NCBI GenBank assembly: GCA_028698305.1
Contig: JAQVDN010000008.1
Location: 1 to 55,485 of the forward strand
Origin: Candidatus Altimarinota bacterium
GTDB lineage: Bacteria > Patescibacteriota > Gracilibacteria > BD1-5 > UBA6164
Direction: 5' to 3'
Length of the DNA stretch: 55,485 nt
Of the stretch, positions 31,501-42,895 are shown in pieces (position 1 is the first letter of the stretch; each line of letters opens with the position of its first letter). The translations under genes and the position numbers were made by a program. The notes under the pieces are model-generated. The model was not told where the DNA came from. It saw only the letters and a program-made list of their open reading frames with translations, and did not search any database.

Positions 31501-31989
31501 TTAATACCAACAAATTCTAATTGGTTGATTTTCTTTTAATAATTCTGTAAAAGATTTTTTTCATCAATTTAATCTATCTTCTGAATTATAAAATATAATT
31601 CTAAATTTTCTTCATTCAAATTTTGTAGAAATCTCATAAAAAGAAAAATCATCAAAATTTGACCAATATGAAAGACTATCACTTTCATATAATTTTTGTA
31701 ATGTTGGTAATAATTCTCATTGAATAAATTCTTTTATTCATATAACCCATTCATCTTTTGCATAAGAATGTTTTTTATAAAATCGTTCTTCTGATTTTTC
31801 AGGAACTTGTTGAAAATTAGAATTGTAAATCGTTAAAAATATATTTCAAATATCCTTTTCAATTTCTGTTTCTTTTATATTATTTACAGAATTTTTAATT
31901 TTTTCTACAAATTTTTGAATTCATTCAAATATAGATCAAACATCTAATTTTCAAGATTGATGTTTTAAACTAGTTATTTCATTTTTCAT
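31501..31989 (-). CDS. Unknown protein
   Basis: A 162-residue soluble protein I do not recognise. The first 50 residues are helical (MKNEITSLKHQSGKLDVGSI, then FEGIQKFVEKIKNSVNN). The middle includes AKDEWVIGIKEFIQGELLPT and the end has strand-like FSFYEISTKFEGRKFRIIFY. There is no signal peptide. It stands alone between ruvA, from which its terminator separates it, and the divergent secA. Confidence 0.6.
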
Positions 31990-32075
31990 AAAATTAATTT
32001 AAAAATATAATTTAAATATAATATAAAAATATAACGATATTTGTCAAGGTAATTTCAAAAAAGCAAAAACTATTT

Positions 32076-32103
32076 TTGATTATTATCATTTTTTTATTAT
32101 AAT
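32076..32103 (+). promoter_or_regulatory. Promoter of secA
   Basis: TTGATT (32076-32081) and a perfect TATAAT (32098-32103) are 16 bases apart, and lie 32 bases before the secA ATG. Confidence 0.6.
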
Positions 32104-32134
32104 CAGCTAGCTTAATTATAAAAACAAAATAAAA

Positions 32135-34735
32135 ATGATTGAAAGTATTATAAAAGCCATATTTGGTGACCCTAGCGAGAAAAAAGTAAAAGAAATTTCT
32201 AGACTTGTAGAAAAAATAAAAGAATTTGAAAAAGCTCAAGAAAGCTTCTCACTTGAAGATGTAAAAAATAAAACTCTAGAATTTAAAAAATTATTTGAAT
32301 GACTTGATTTTTTAGACAAAGAAGATAGTAGGAAAATAAAAGAAATATTAAATAACATAAGATGTGAAGCTTTTGCTTTGGTTAAAACTGCTGCAAAACT
32401 TATAAATGGACAAACTTTTGAATTAAAAGATGGTAGAAGCATAACTTGGAATATGATTCCTTATGATGTTCAACTTATTTGAGGTTTAGCGATTCACGAA
32501 TGAAATATAAGTGAGATGAAAACTTGAGAATGAAAAACTCTAGTTGCAACTCTTCCTGCTTATTTAAATGCACTTACTTGAAATAGTGTACATATTGTTA
32601 CTGTAAATGATTATCTAGCTACAAGAGATAGTAATGAAATGTGAGTTTTATACTCTGCATTATGACTAACTACTTGAGTAGTTGTTAATTCTCAATGAAA
32701 ACTTGCAAAAAAAGAAGCTTATTCTTGTGATATAGTTTATGCAACAAACAATGAACTTGGTTTTGATTATTTGAGAGATAATATGGTTATCTCAAAAAAT
32801 GATAAAGCTCAAAGTAAATTATTTTTTGCTATAATAGATGAGGTTGATTCTATACTTATAGATGAAGCTAGAACTCCACTTATTATTTCTATGCCTGATA
32901 ATGAACCAACAAGTAAATATATGCAATTTGCTGCACTTATAAAACACCTACAAAATGGTATTCATTACAAGATAGATGAAAAACAAAAAACAGCAACTCT
33001 TACAGAAGATTGAATCAAAAAAATAGAAGAGTTATTAAGAATAGACAATATCTATGTTTCAAATCATTATAATGATATTCACCATGTAGAAAATGCTCTA
33101 AAAGCAATGGCAGTTTATCATAAGGACAAAGATTATTTGATAGTAGATTGAGAAATACTTATAATCGATGAACATACAGGTAGAGTTTTAGCTGGTAGAA
33201 GATATAGTGATTGATTACATCAAGCTATAGAAGCAAAAGAAAATGTAGAAATAAAACAAGAAAGTAAAACTCTAGCTTCTATTACATTTCAAAATTATTT
33301 TAGAATGTATTGGAAACTTGCTGGTATGACTGGTACTGCTCTTACTGAAGCAGAAGAATTTTATAAAGTTTACTGACTTGATACTCTTGTAATTCCTACA
33401 AATAAACCAATAGCGAGAGAAGATAGACCGGATTTACTTTTCAAAAATGAAAAAGGTAAATTTGATTATGTAGTTAGACTTATAAAAGAAATGAATGCAA
33501 CTGGTCAACCAATCCTTGTTGGTACAGTTTCAGTAGAAAAAAGTGAATATTTAAGCGATAGACTAAAAAAAGAAAATATTCCTCATAGTGTTTTAAATGC
33601 AAAATATCATGAAAGTGAAGCTGAAATAGTAGCAAAAGCTGGTCAAAAAGGATCAATAACAATTGCTACTAATATGGCTTGAAGAGGTACAGATATAAAA
33701 CTTGGAGAATGAGTAAAAGAACTTTGAGGGTTAATTATTCTTGGTACAGAAAAACATGAAACTAGAAGAATAGATAATCAATTGAGATGAAGAGCTGGTA
33801 GACAATGAGATCCTTGAATTACTCAATTTCTTATTTCACCAAATGATGATATTATGAGAATCTTCGGTTGAGATAAATTATTTTCAGTTTTTAACTCACC
33901 AATGTTTGCTTCCCTACCAGATGATGAACCATTAGCTCAAAGTGGTATGCTTACTAGAAAAGTTACTTGAGTACAAAAACAAGTAGAATGACATAATTTT
34001 GATGTAAGAAAACATATACTTGAATATGATGATGTTATAAATAAACATAGAAATATTATTTACACTAGAAGAAATAAGATTTTAGATAGTGAAAATATTC
34101 ATGAAGATATCAAAAATATGATTATTTCTCAAATAAAATCTTTAGTTATATCTGAATATGCTAAAAATGAAAAAGCAAACAAAGAAGTAATTAAAAAAGT
34201 AAATGAATTTTTATCTATTAAAGCTATAGATGATAAGATTGAAATAGATGACATAAATAATATAAAAGATTCTGAAGAATTGGCATCTTACATAAGTGAT
34301 ATTGCAATAGAAGAATTTGAAAATCTAAAAAAAGAAGCAATTAGTGAGGATGATTATTTTTCTCTAGAAAGAAGAATAGTTTTAAGTTCGATAGATGAAT
34401 TATGGATGAGACATATAGATTCTATGAGTAGATTAAGAGAAGAAGTTGCTTTTGAATGATATGCTCAAAAAAATCCTCTAGTTGTTTATAAAGAAAAGGC
34501 TTATTACAAATTTAGAGATCTTATAAATGAAATAGAATTCAAAGTTGTAAAAGCAGTATTCTCTATCAAGAAAATAGAACAAGTAGAACAAATAGATTTA
34601 TCAAAACAAGATTTAGAATTTAGTGAGGTAGATTTAGATGAATTATTAAAGATACAAGAAAAACAAAAAATTGAAACTAAAAATCCTTTATTTAGAGAAG
34701 AAAATAAAGATTCAAAAGTAAGAATAAGAGTATAA
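32135..34735 (+). CDS. secA: Protein translocase ATPase SecA
   Basis: An 866-residue preprotein translocase motor. Walker [18 protein letters not shown] is near residue 130, and Walker [19 protein letters not shown] near 235. [18 protein letters not shown] (about 460), [13 protein letters not shown] (about 510) and [18 protein letters not shown] (about 550) are the second ATPase half. [11 protein letters not shown] opens the scaffold region. The C-terminal SEC-C zinc tail found in many bacteria is missing and the chain ends [17 protein letters not shown], which is common in CPR. Many of the glycines in the nucleotide loops are UGA. Confidence 0.97.
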
Positions 34736-34736
34736 A

Positions 34737-34775
34737 AAATGAAAAGTATAAATTTACTTTTCATTTTTTTTGTTT
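34737..34775 (+). terminator. Terminator of secA
   Basis: AAAATGAAAAGTA and TACTTTTCATTTT pair over a short loop with a run of T's after it. Confidence 0.85.
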
Positions 34776-34830
34776 TTTAAAAAATTATATGTTAATATTT
34801 AAGTACATTAAATTTTAATCTTGTATTTTT

Positions 34831-34980
34831 ATGAAAACAAAAATAAAAAATATGGTAAATGCTGTAAAAGCATGGGATAAAAAACATACAAATTTTCATT
34901 CTGGAACTTATATGTTAATTTTCTTAACTGCCGCTGTTGAAGTAGCATATTCTTTAAACCAAGCTGCAGCTGCATTATAG
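34831..34980 (+). CDS. 49-residue membrane-associated protein
   Basis: MKTKIKNMVNAVKAWDKKHT begins a basic amphipathic helix, followed by GTYMLIFLTAAVEVAYSL, one likely membrane helix, and a short QAAAAL end. The gene is insulated by the secA terminator and its own. Codon use is ordinary and contains no UGA. Its composition (Ala-rich, Lys-rich start) also suits a short signal-bearing or bacteriocin-like peptide, but I recognise no family. Real expression is suggested only by the clean ORF and terminator. Confidence 0.6.
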   Translation: MKTKIKNMVNAVKAWDKKHTNFHSGTYMLIFLTAAVEVAYSLNQAAAAL

Positions 34981-35014
34981 AAAAAAGTCATTAAAAAAAT
35001 GACTTTTTTTTTTG
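34981..35014 (+). terminator. Terminator of the 49-residue gene
   Basis: AAAAAAGTCATT and AATGACTTTTTT pair with a short A-rich loop. A long T-run follows directly. Confidence 0.85.
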
Positions 35015-35084
35015 TCAATACTAATTTATAGTGTATTTTATAAAATTATGCTATTATAATATAAATATTTTATAATAAATAAAA

Positions 35085-37736
35085 ATGACTAGTAAAAATA
35101 ATGAAAATAATGAAGATATACTAGAAAATTTAAATCAAGATAGTTCATCAAAAGAAATAAATAATGATGATCTAGTTTCTATGTTTGATTTACCAGAAAA
35201 AGAAGATGAAACTAAAAATGAGAATAAAAATATATATGATATAAATATAAATTCTCTAAATGATATTTTGTTATTATTAGAATGAACAAGCTATGATTTT
35301 GTTACTTTTGAACCAAATGATGATGAAGTAAGAATAGATTTTAGAAAAAACAATGTAATAGTTGATTCAAAATTTATAAAATATCCTATTTATTCAAATA
35401 TACTTTTAAAAGCAAAAAGTATAACAAAACTAAAAATGGATGAAACTAATGAGATTCAAGAATGAAATTGATTAACCTCATTTGATCAAAAAAACTTTCA
35501 AATAATAACTAAAACTGTTCCTAGTAATTTTTGAGAAAAATTGTATATAAAAGCAAAGAAAATTGAAAAGTTAATTGAAAAAAAACCTATTAAAAAAGCA
35601 ACAAAATCTCAAATATTTTCATTTTTATGAATATTATGAATTATTTGACTGATTGTATGATGAAGTTTTTTAACATTTATAGTACTAAATGCAAAAACAG
35701 TTGATGATGTTAGATTTTTTGCTTGATTATGAATAAATTTAAATGAAATAAATACATTTATAGCAAAATTAGTTACTATAATATTTTCTATATTAGTATT
35801 GGCAGAAACTATAATATTAATTATTCTTCTTTTTAAATTTTTTCTGACAAAAAAAGAATTTAAAAAAAGAAAGTTAAAATTTGGTATCTTATCAATATTA
35901 TTATTAATAATTACATTTACAACAGCTACAATTTGGATGATAATAGATCAAAAAATAAAAAACCTACCAAATTGGCAAGAAATGTCATTTTGAGAAATAC
36001 AAATGTATGATAATTCTAAATTAACTAGTGAATATTTTGATAAAATATGATCTCTATTAACAGATACAAAAAATCTAATTTGACCTATAGATATAAAATT
36101 TGACCTAACATATCTAGCTCAGGCAGAAGAAAAAAAATGAATTAATATAAAAAATTATAATTGGGACTTTTGAAATTGAGATAGGATAGAAACAATTACA
36201 CCAAACTTAATAAAAACTTTTGATAAGATATGATCTAATGAGTTAAAATTAATTATTAATTGAATAGATTCTCAATGAAAACCTATAGAAAAAATTATAG
36301 AAAATATACCTTATGTAAATATAGCTTATGTAGTTTGAATAAATGAGAAAAAACTAAATAGTTGATGAAAACTTGTTAATTTTAATGCAAAAAGTTTAGA
36401 AGAACTTTGAAAAATAGAATGGTATTTTATGAATGATTTAGAAAATCCTGTTTGGAAAGGAAGTGAATATATAGTTTGAAAACCTATTTTTGAAGATACT
36501 ATAATATGAATGTACATAAAAAAACCTAATCAAACTGAAAACAATAACTTTGATAAATTATTTATTATAAGATGAGAAGATAAAGTAAATATTGATTGAG
36601 AAATAAAGTTTAAGAGATGAATAACTAATGATTTAGAAGTTACATTTAGTGTTGATAATATACAAAATGATTCATGAGTATGATATATAGAAAAATATAT
36701 ATGGAATATATGAAATCAAAATTATACAAAGATTTGAGATATTTTAAACCCTGAAAAATCAAGTGAAATTAAACATACTTTTTTAAGTTATTGAGAGGAA
36801 ACAGTAAGAGTTGAATTAATAAATTCAGCTTGAGAAAGTAAGATCATAACTAAAACTATTAGTTTACCAAAATTATTAAAAATAGAAGACCCATTAAAAA
36901 TATATGCTGATAATAATTTAATAACTGATATTTCTTATAATAAAGGTTTAAATGAATATTTCATAAATAATTTATGAACTCCAACTAAATTAAAACTAGA
37001 TGGTAAATATATAAAACCTGACTCTACATTATATAATCTAAAAGAAATAGAATGGGATTTTGATTCTGATTGAAATATAGATTATAAATGAAATATTTGA
37101 GAATATGAATTAAATAAAGATTGAAATTATACATTAACTGTTCACTTATATTTTGTAAATAGAAAAATAGAAACTGATATAGTAAAAATAACTGAAAAAA
37201 TTTTTATAGAAGCAAATAAAAAAGAAGCAATTGTGGATTTTGATATAATTGCAAATAGTGAGTATGCACCTGTAATAGTTAAGTTTGATGGTTCAAGATC
37301 TCAAGTTAGAGATAGTAATATCTCAAAATTCATATGGGATTATTGAGATTGAATAAAAGAAGAAAGAGATGCTATAGTACCTTGAAGAAAATATGCAGAA
37401 GCATGAGATTATGATATAAAATTAACTGTTGTAACAAGTGACTGAAAAAGTTATTCTACTACTAAAAAACTTATTTTAAAACCAACTCCTCAAAGTGCAA
37501 AAATAAAATCTAGTATGAAGATAGCCCCTACACTTCAATGAATTGATTTTACTTCAAATGAATCTGAATGACAAATAAGTTCATACTTTTGGGATTTTTG
37601 AGATGGAAATACTTCTACTGAAGCAAATCCTACTCATACATATTGAAAACCTTGAATTTATAAAGTAACTTTAAGATTAGATTTTACAAATAAAAATATA
37701 TTAGAAGATTATATAGAAGTTGAAATATATGAATAG
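35085..37736 (+). CDS. Membrane protein with PKD domains and a GspE-N-like segment
   Basis: An 883-residue protein. After an acidic disordered start, residues 60-165 resemble the pre-ATPase part of type II secretion/PilB ATPases: DFVTFEPNDDEVRIDF, YPIYSNILLKAKSITKLKMD and VPSNFGEKLYIKAKKI, but no Walker motif follows. Three transmembrane helices are at about 185-215, 230-265 and 280-300. The extracytoplasmic part has several PKD-like domains, with WDFGNGDRIET, WDFDSDGNID, IWDYGDGIKEE and FWDFGDGNTSTEANPTHTYG. PKD domains usually mediate adhesion. The architecture suggests an envelope protein that could touch the pilus machinery; that is inference. Confidence 0.75.
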
Positions 37737-37772
37737 AAAAAGACTTAATAAGAAATTATTAAGTCTTTTTCT
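37736..37772. terminator. Bidirectional terminator after the PKD gene
   Basis: AAAAAGACTTAATAA and TTATTAAGTCTTTTT pair over a short loop. The stop of the convergent gene at 37745 lies in its left arm. Confidence 0.85.
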
Positions 37773-38443
37773 TTTCATGTGAATCATATATTTTCTAGAT
37801 TATATTTTAACAATCTTGAAAAAGTTAATGGTAATATATATTCATTTTTTATAGATGAAGTTAAAAATCTTATATTAAAATCATTATAATTTTTTATATA
37901 AATTCAAGCTATACTTCATCTATTTATTCATTTAAACATAGCTTTATTTTGTCCACTTTCTCTAACAGGTGGAACAAAAAATATACTTTTTCAATTGGCT
38001 TTATAATCACTTCCTCTCCAGATTAGATTTTCTATATTTACAGAAACTGTAACTAATGTATCTTTAAAATCAGGTATAAAACAATTTACATCCTCTCTTA
38101 AAAATCCACTCTTTATATAATAATCTTCCAAAATATCAAGTTCTTCTTTTAATGTAATTCAGATTATATGAATCTTTTTATTATTATTTATAGCATAATC
38201 AAATAAATTTTGAAAAATATCAAGTTCATCTTTTGGTGAATAAACCTCACTATACATCGCAAATTTTCAATTTAGGTTATTTAAAAGTTCTATATTTTCT
38301 TTTTCTTTTAATAATTCAGACATATAAAAAACCTCAACATTATCTAGTTTATAATCTGAGTCCAAATATGAAAATAAAAACTTATTATCAAAAAGTGGAG
38401 TATTTTCTATATTTATTATCTTATCATTTAATACTTTTTTCAT
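37745..38443 (-). CDS. Unknown protein downstream of the RNase HII-QueH fusion
   Basis: A 232-residue protein. An upstream GTG at 38521 is open in the same frame but overlaps the QueH part by 65 bases. I prefer the ATG at 38443, ten bases after that gene's stop. It has no signal peptide and no domain I recognise. It looks alpha/beta: VEVFYMSELLKEKENIELLN, KKIHIIGITLKEELDILED and LVTVSVNIENLIWRG, then a positively charged RESGQNKAMFKGINR. Its place after a tRNA-modification gene may point to RNA-related work, but the link is weak. Confidence 0.65.
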
Positions 38444-38453
38444 TTTGTTAAAT

Positions 38454-39716
38454 CTATCAACTAAATCATGATTTTTTATTATTTTTTTTTCAAGGAAATG
38501 TATCACTATAAATACAACCACAATAATTTTGTCTATAAATTTTATGTTTTGTAGTATATTCTACACTTCTCTTGAATCCACCATTTTTTCTAAATGCAAT
38601 CTTTAAAAAATCCAGCTTTTTACTTAATTTATTCCCCTCGCTCTCTGGGAGATGGGTTAGGGGTGAGGGATTAATACTCCATTTATCTCAAAGTGAAAAC
38701 ATCTTTTCTAAATCCTTATGCGGAGATGTATTTAGAGTTGAAGTCCAATATTTAATACCAAGTTTTCTAGCTTCAAGAGCTGATCTTTCAAGTCTCATAT
38801 CATAACAATGAGTGCATTTTTCTCATTTTTCAGGTGTGTTTTCAAATCATTTTATTCTTTCAAAAAAGTTTTTAAAATCATATTCTCAAACTATATATTC
38901 TACTTTTTCTATTTCACAAACCTTTATAAATTCTTTCAATCTTTTATCATATTCTTTTTTTGGTTGAATATTTGGGTCATACCAAAAACATATGATCTCG
39001 TAATTATTTTTCAAATCCATGATTGGAACTGTTGCATCAGGTCAACAACAAATATGGAGTAAGAGTTTTGGTTTTGATTCTAATACTTTTTTTACTGGTT
39101 TGTAACTAAGTCTATGAATTCAAGTTACCTTACTCTTATCACTTAAATACTCACTATGTTTTTTTGTACCATATCCTTTATGATTTTCAAGTCACAAATC
39201 AGGATAAAGTAAAGCATATTGAGAAGTAAGCTTATCTCTAAAAACTTTTGCAATTATACTTGCAGCTCAAATTTCAACTACTTTTGAATCTCACTCAATT
39301 ATAAAGATTGGTGGTTTTTCTAATATATCAAATTTATAATTATCATTTCCATCAATAAAAACTCAATTTAAATTCGAAAAATCTATCTTTCTTGATAATT
39401 CAAGCAAAGCTCTTCTCATTGCTTCCCTATTTGCTTGTTTTATATTTATTTCATCAATTACATAATTATCAACAACTCAAACTCAAAAAAACAAACTTGG
39501 ATTTTCTCAAGTTGAATACTCAATAAGTTTTTCAAAAAGCATTTCTCTCTTTTTTTCAGTAAGTTTCTTACTATCATTGATTTGAGATAAGAGTTCTTTA
39601 TCTGGCATATTTCCAGGATTGAAAGCCAAAGCACAAGCTACAACACTTCAAAGCCAAGGTCATCTACCTGCTTCATCAACTCAGATCTTATATTTTATAA
39701 AATTGCTATCTTGCAT
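38454..39716 (-). CDS. rnhB-queH: RNase HII fused to epoxyqueuosine reductase QueH
   Basis: A 420-residue single ORF. Residues 1-212 are RNase HII, with the acidic sites VDEAGRG (14, 15), FIDGND (122) and EGDSKV (143) and the end GIHRLSYKPV. Residues 217-405 are QueH: LLLHICCGPDATVPI, CTHCYDMRLERSALEARKLG, TSTLNTSPHKDLEKM and QNYCGCIYSD, with all four cysteine pairs. RNase HII removes ribonucleotides from DNA; QueH reduces epoxyqueuosine in tRNA. Nothing separates the two except about five residues. Residues 349-362 (NPSPLTHLPESEGN) come from a GC-rich repeat inserted in the QueH part. A true fusion is certain from the frame; a functional reason is not known to me. Confidence 0.92.
38633..38672 (-). 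repeat. GC-rich repeat inside queH
   Basis: On the minus strand ccctcacccctaaccc continues to the g-rich arm gcgagggga. It is the same element as at 39962 and is read in the same frame, giving P-S-P-L-T-x-L-P. Its G+C content contrasts with the surroundings. Related CCCTCACCCCTAACCC elements are dispersed in many bacterial genomes. Confidence 0.8.
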
Positions 39717-39792
39717 TTTTAAGAATAACTTTAAAAATAATTAATTTACAATATAATAAACACAAATTTAAAATAAACAATAAGAAAAAATA

Positions 39793-41130
39793 ATGCAATA
39801 CAAGATTTTTTGATGTAAAGTAAATAAATATTATACAGATGAGTGGCTTAATTCCTCTTATTTAAAAGATAAGAATTGAGTTTTTGTAGCGAGTTGTGTA
39901 GTTACAGATCAAGCAAAAAGAAAATGGATTAAATTTGTAAAAGATGTAGCAAAAGAACTAATGCCCTCACCCCTAACCCCTCTCCCTTGAGGTAGAGGGG
40001 AAAAAGCAAATGATGAAAAAATTTTTATAAGTTGATGTTGAGCATTTAAAAGATGAGAAGCACAAGATGATTTTTTTGAAATCTATCCTGATTTAGAATA
40101 TTTAAAATGAAAGATAGAAATCCTAGGTGAAAAACCAACTGAGCTTAAAAATGAAATAGTTGATAGTAAGGAAATTAAAAAAGCTAGCATTTACAAAAAA
40201 AGTGAATTAAATGAAAAACTTAAAAATATTCCACAAATCTATACTAAAAAATTTCTTTTAATCCAAGGTTGATGTGATAGTTTCTGTACTTTTTGTTTAA
40301 CAGTTAAAAAAAGAGGATGACATTATTATAGAGACAAAGACGATATAGTTGAAGAAATCCTTGAATTTGAAGTTTCTGGTTGAAAAGAAGTAGTATTAAC
40401 AGGTATAAATCTATCTGCTTGGTGATTATCAGATACAAATCAAATTTGAAAATCCCGTTTTGCAGAATTACTTAATTATATCTTGGAAAAAACTACAATT
40501 TCTAGGATAAGGATAAGCTCTATGTGACCTGAATTTATAGATGATAGATGTTTAGAAATATTTAAAAATACTAGGATTTATCCTCATTTTCATTATTCTG
40601 TACAATCTGGATCAAGTAGTATCTTAAAATCAATGCATAGACACTATGATTGAAAATATATGAAAGATTTACTAACTAAAACTAAGAATCTTAAAAGAAA
40701 AGATTGAGTTGAAATAAGTATTTGAGCAGATTTAATTGTATGATTTCCTGGAGAAACTGAAACAGATTTTATGGATACTTATAATTTAGTTGCTGAGTGA
40801 TTAATAACAAAGATTCATGCATTTCCTTTTTCTGCACACAATATGTGAGAAAGTGTTCCAGCTTGAAAATTTCCAGACCAAATTAGTGACCAAATTAAAA
40901 AAGATAGGATGTGGAGACTAGAAGCTATTTGAGATAGTGTAAGAGATGAATTTATAGATAGAAATATATGAAATAAATTTGAAGTATTGATAGAAATGGT
41001 AAAAGAAGAAGATTGAGTTATAAGATGGAAAGGTTGGACACAAAATTATATAGAAGCTGATCAAAACACTTTTGAAATAATATCAGGAGAAATAAAAAGA
41101 AATAATATAGTTTATTGAATATTAAAATAA
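39793..41130 (+). CDS. mtaB: MtaB-type tRNA methylthiotransferase (radical SAM)
   Basis: A 445-residue MiaB-family protein. The N-terminal UPF0004 domain starts YKIFGCKVNKYYTDEW, with CVVTDQAKRK and SGCGAFKRGEAQD giving its three cysteines. The radical SAM cluster is IQGGCDSFCTFCLTVKKRG near residue 165. LTGINLSAWG (MtaB has T-G-I-x-L-x-x-Y-G), SVQSGSSSILKSMHR and GFPGETETDFMDT follow. MtaB makes ms2t6A in tRNA decoding ANN codons. The usual TRAM tail is shortened. Residues 57-69 derive from an inserted GC-rich repeat between the first and second domains. Confidence 0.88.
39962..40004 (+). repeat. GC-rich repeat inside mtaB
   Basis: The stretch ccctcacccctaacccctct then runs into ccttgaggtagagggg, with a partial inverted repeat between the two C- and G-rich ends. 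It encodes MPSPLTPLPGGRGEK in frame. It is the second copy of the element in the neighbouring minus-strand gene. Confidence 0.8.
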
Positions 41131-41133
41131 AAA

Positions 41134-41559
41134 ATGATTTTTTACATAAGTTTAATAATAAGTCTTTTAATTGATTTATCTACAAAATATATAGCATTTA
41201 ATTATTTAAATGAAAAAATAGAAATAATATGAAATTATTTCTATTTACAATATTTTGAAAATACATGAATTGCATTTTCTATGCAATTACCATATATTAA
41301 AATAACAACTATTATTTTGATATTGTGAATTTTTTATTATTATTTTAAAGAAGAAAGAAAAAATAATAATATAATTATAGACTTGAGTTTTTGATTAATA
41401 TTATGATGAGCAATTTGAAATTGAATAGAAAGAATAATAAATTCTAAAGTTATAGATTTCATATGAATAAAAAATTTTTCTATTTTTAATATGGCAGATA
41501 TTTTTATTAGCATTTGAGCTATAATTTATACAGTTTATATTTTAAAAAATAATAAATAA
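41134..41559 (+). CDS. lspA: Signal peptidase II (lipoprotein signal peptidase)
   Basis: A 141-residue membrane protein with four helices that removes signal peptides from prolipoproteins. Family motifs: FENTGIAFSMQ near residue 42, GGAIGNGIERIINSKVIDFI near 90 and FNMADIFISIGAI near 118. The catalytic aspartates are in KVIDF and NMAD. The usual G-N-x-x-D-R has Glu for Asp, a non-catalytic position. It follows mtaB with three bases between. Several lipobox proteins in the window (12005, 46750, 53263) are likely substrates. Confidence 0.93.
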
Positions 41560-41561
41560 CT

Positions 41562-42311
41562 ATGCTTTTATCTCCTAGAAAACAAAAAATTTCTGATATA
41601 TTAACAACTTGAGCTTGATCTTTTATTGCTGGGATAATTTGAAGTATAATCATACTTATAGTTGTTTTTTTATTATCAAATTATTTTAATATTGTATCTA
41701 CTTTTGAAATAAATAAAACTTGAACAAAACCAAGCTCTATTTTTCCAATTTTGATATCTATAATAACTTTATTGTGAACTAGTATTACATCTTATTTATC
41801 ATATTTTATCGCAAATATGACAGATAGTGAGAAATATAAAAGAAATAATACTATATTATCTCAATTGGCAATATTTCATATATTAATTTATATATTTATA
41901 ACTCCTATATACATCTATATTTGAGTTATAAATTATAATGATTTAATTTATATATTTATATTACATGTTATTATAATAATATTTTGAACTAGTTTAATGC
42001 TTGAAATTTTTAATAGTTATAGATATATATTAATATGATTTTACTGAAGTTTTATATGATTATTTTTAAGCATATTATTTTCTATGTGGATATTTAATTC
42101 TTTAGGATCTTGAAGTGCTAAGATGATTATATTGCTACTATTACTACCTATAATAAATTTCCTAATAAGTATTATAAAACAATTTTTTGAATTTTTATAT
42201 TATTTATATTATAAATACACATCTTTAGATACTATTTGAGATATTTTCTATCAAATAGAACAAGAAGAAAATGAAAAAATTAAAATAGAAGAAGAAAAAA
42301 ATACAATTTAA
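41562..42311 (+). CDS. Multi-pass membrane protein, unknown
   Basis: A 249-residue protein with about six transmembrane helices: around residues 15-40, 58-82, 95-120, 125-145, 155-175 and 185-205. It ends in an acidic coiled tail EQEENEKIKIEEEKN. Loops are short and I see no catalytic motif. It starts two bases after lspA and is followed by the AMMECR1 gene, so one operon. It could be a transporter-like or assembly protein. No family is recognised. Confidence 0.7.
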
Positions 42312-42329
42312 TAATTAAATAAAAATAAG

Positions 42330-42863
42330 ATGTTAGAAATAGTAAAACAAATAATAGATTTTTATATAAAAAATCAAAAATTTCCAAAAATATATGACTT
42401 AAATATTGAAAATTCCTCTTTATTAAATGAAAAATTATCTTGTTTTGTAACTTTTTATTATAAATGAGAAATAAGAGGTTCAGCTTGAAATATAAAAGAA
42501 ATAAAAGATAACTGAATTAATGAAATTATAGAAAATACAATTACTGCTTTAACAAAAGATTCTAGATTTAAACCAATAACTCCAAATGAGGCTTATGACT
42601 TAAAAATAAGAATAGACAAGATTAATAATAGAGAAATGTTAAAAGATAAATCAATAAAAACAATTGACCCTACAATTTCAGGAATTATAACAATAAAAAA
42701 AGATTACTCTAAGATGGCTTGTATATTACCAAATATCAATCCTAAACTTTTAACATGAGAAGACTTTATACCTATTTTAAAAGAAAAATTGTCTGAAAGA
42801 AGTTTCAAAGAAGATGATTATATCATATATGAAATTAAAACCATAGTTGAAACTAGTTATTAA
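42330..42863 (+). CDS. AMMECR1-domain protein
   Basis: A 177-residue protein matching the AMMECR1 family. CFVTFYYKGEIRGSAGNIKE near residue 40 corresponds to the L-R-G-C-I-G/R-G-S-x-G strand, and ALTKDSRFKPITPNEAYDLK near 75 to the D-P-R-F-x-P-(V/L) helix. IKKDYSKMACILPNI aligns with the H-G-x-x-x-(L/A)-x-L-P region. The family's function in bacteria is uncertain; some members accompany radical SAM proteins and MEMO proteins, and its place four genes after mtaB does not settle it. Confidence 0.8.
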
Positions 42864-42895
42864 AAAAAATCCTTAAAAGGATTTTTTTTATTTTG
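42862..42895. terminator. Bidirectional terminator
   Basis: AAAAAATCCTT and AAGGATTTTTT pair with a four-base loop and serve the convergent AMMECR1 and surface-protein genes; it overlaps the end of both. Confidence 0.85.

Noticed and set aside
38444-38521. GTG start at 38521 for the unknown gene ending at 37745
   Set aside because: It would overlap the QueH coding end by 65 bases, including the conserved QNYCGCIYSD region; an ATG lies right after the QueH stop.
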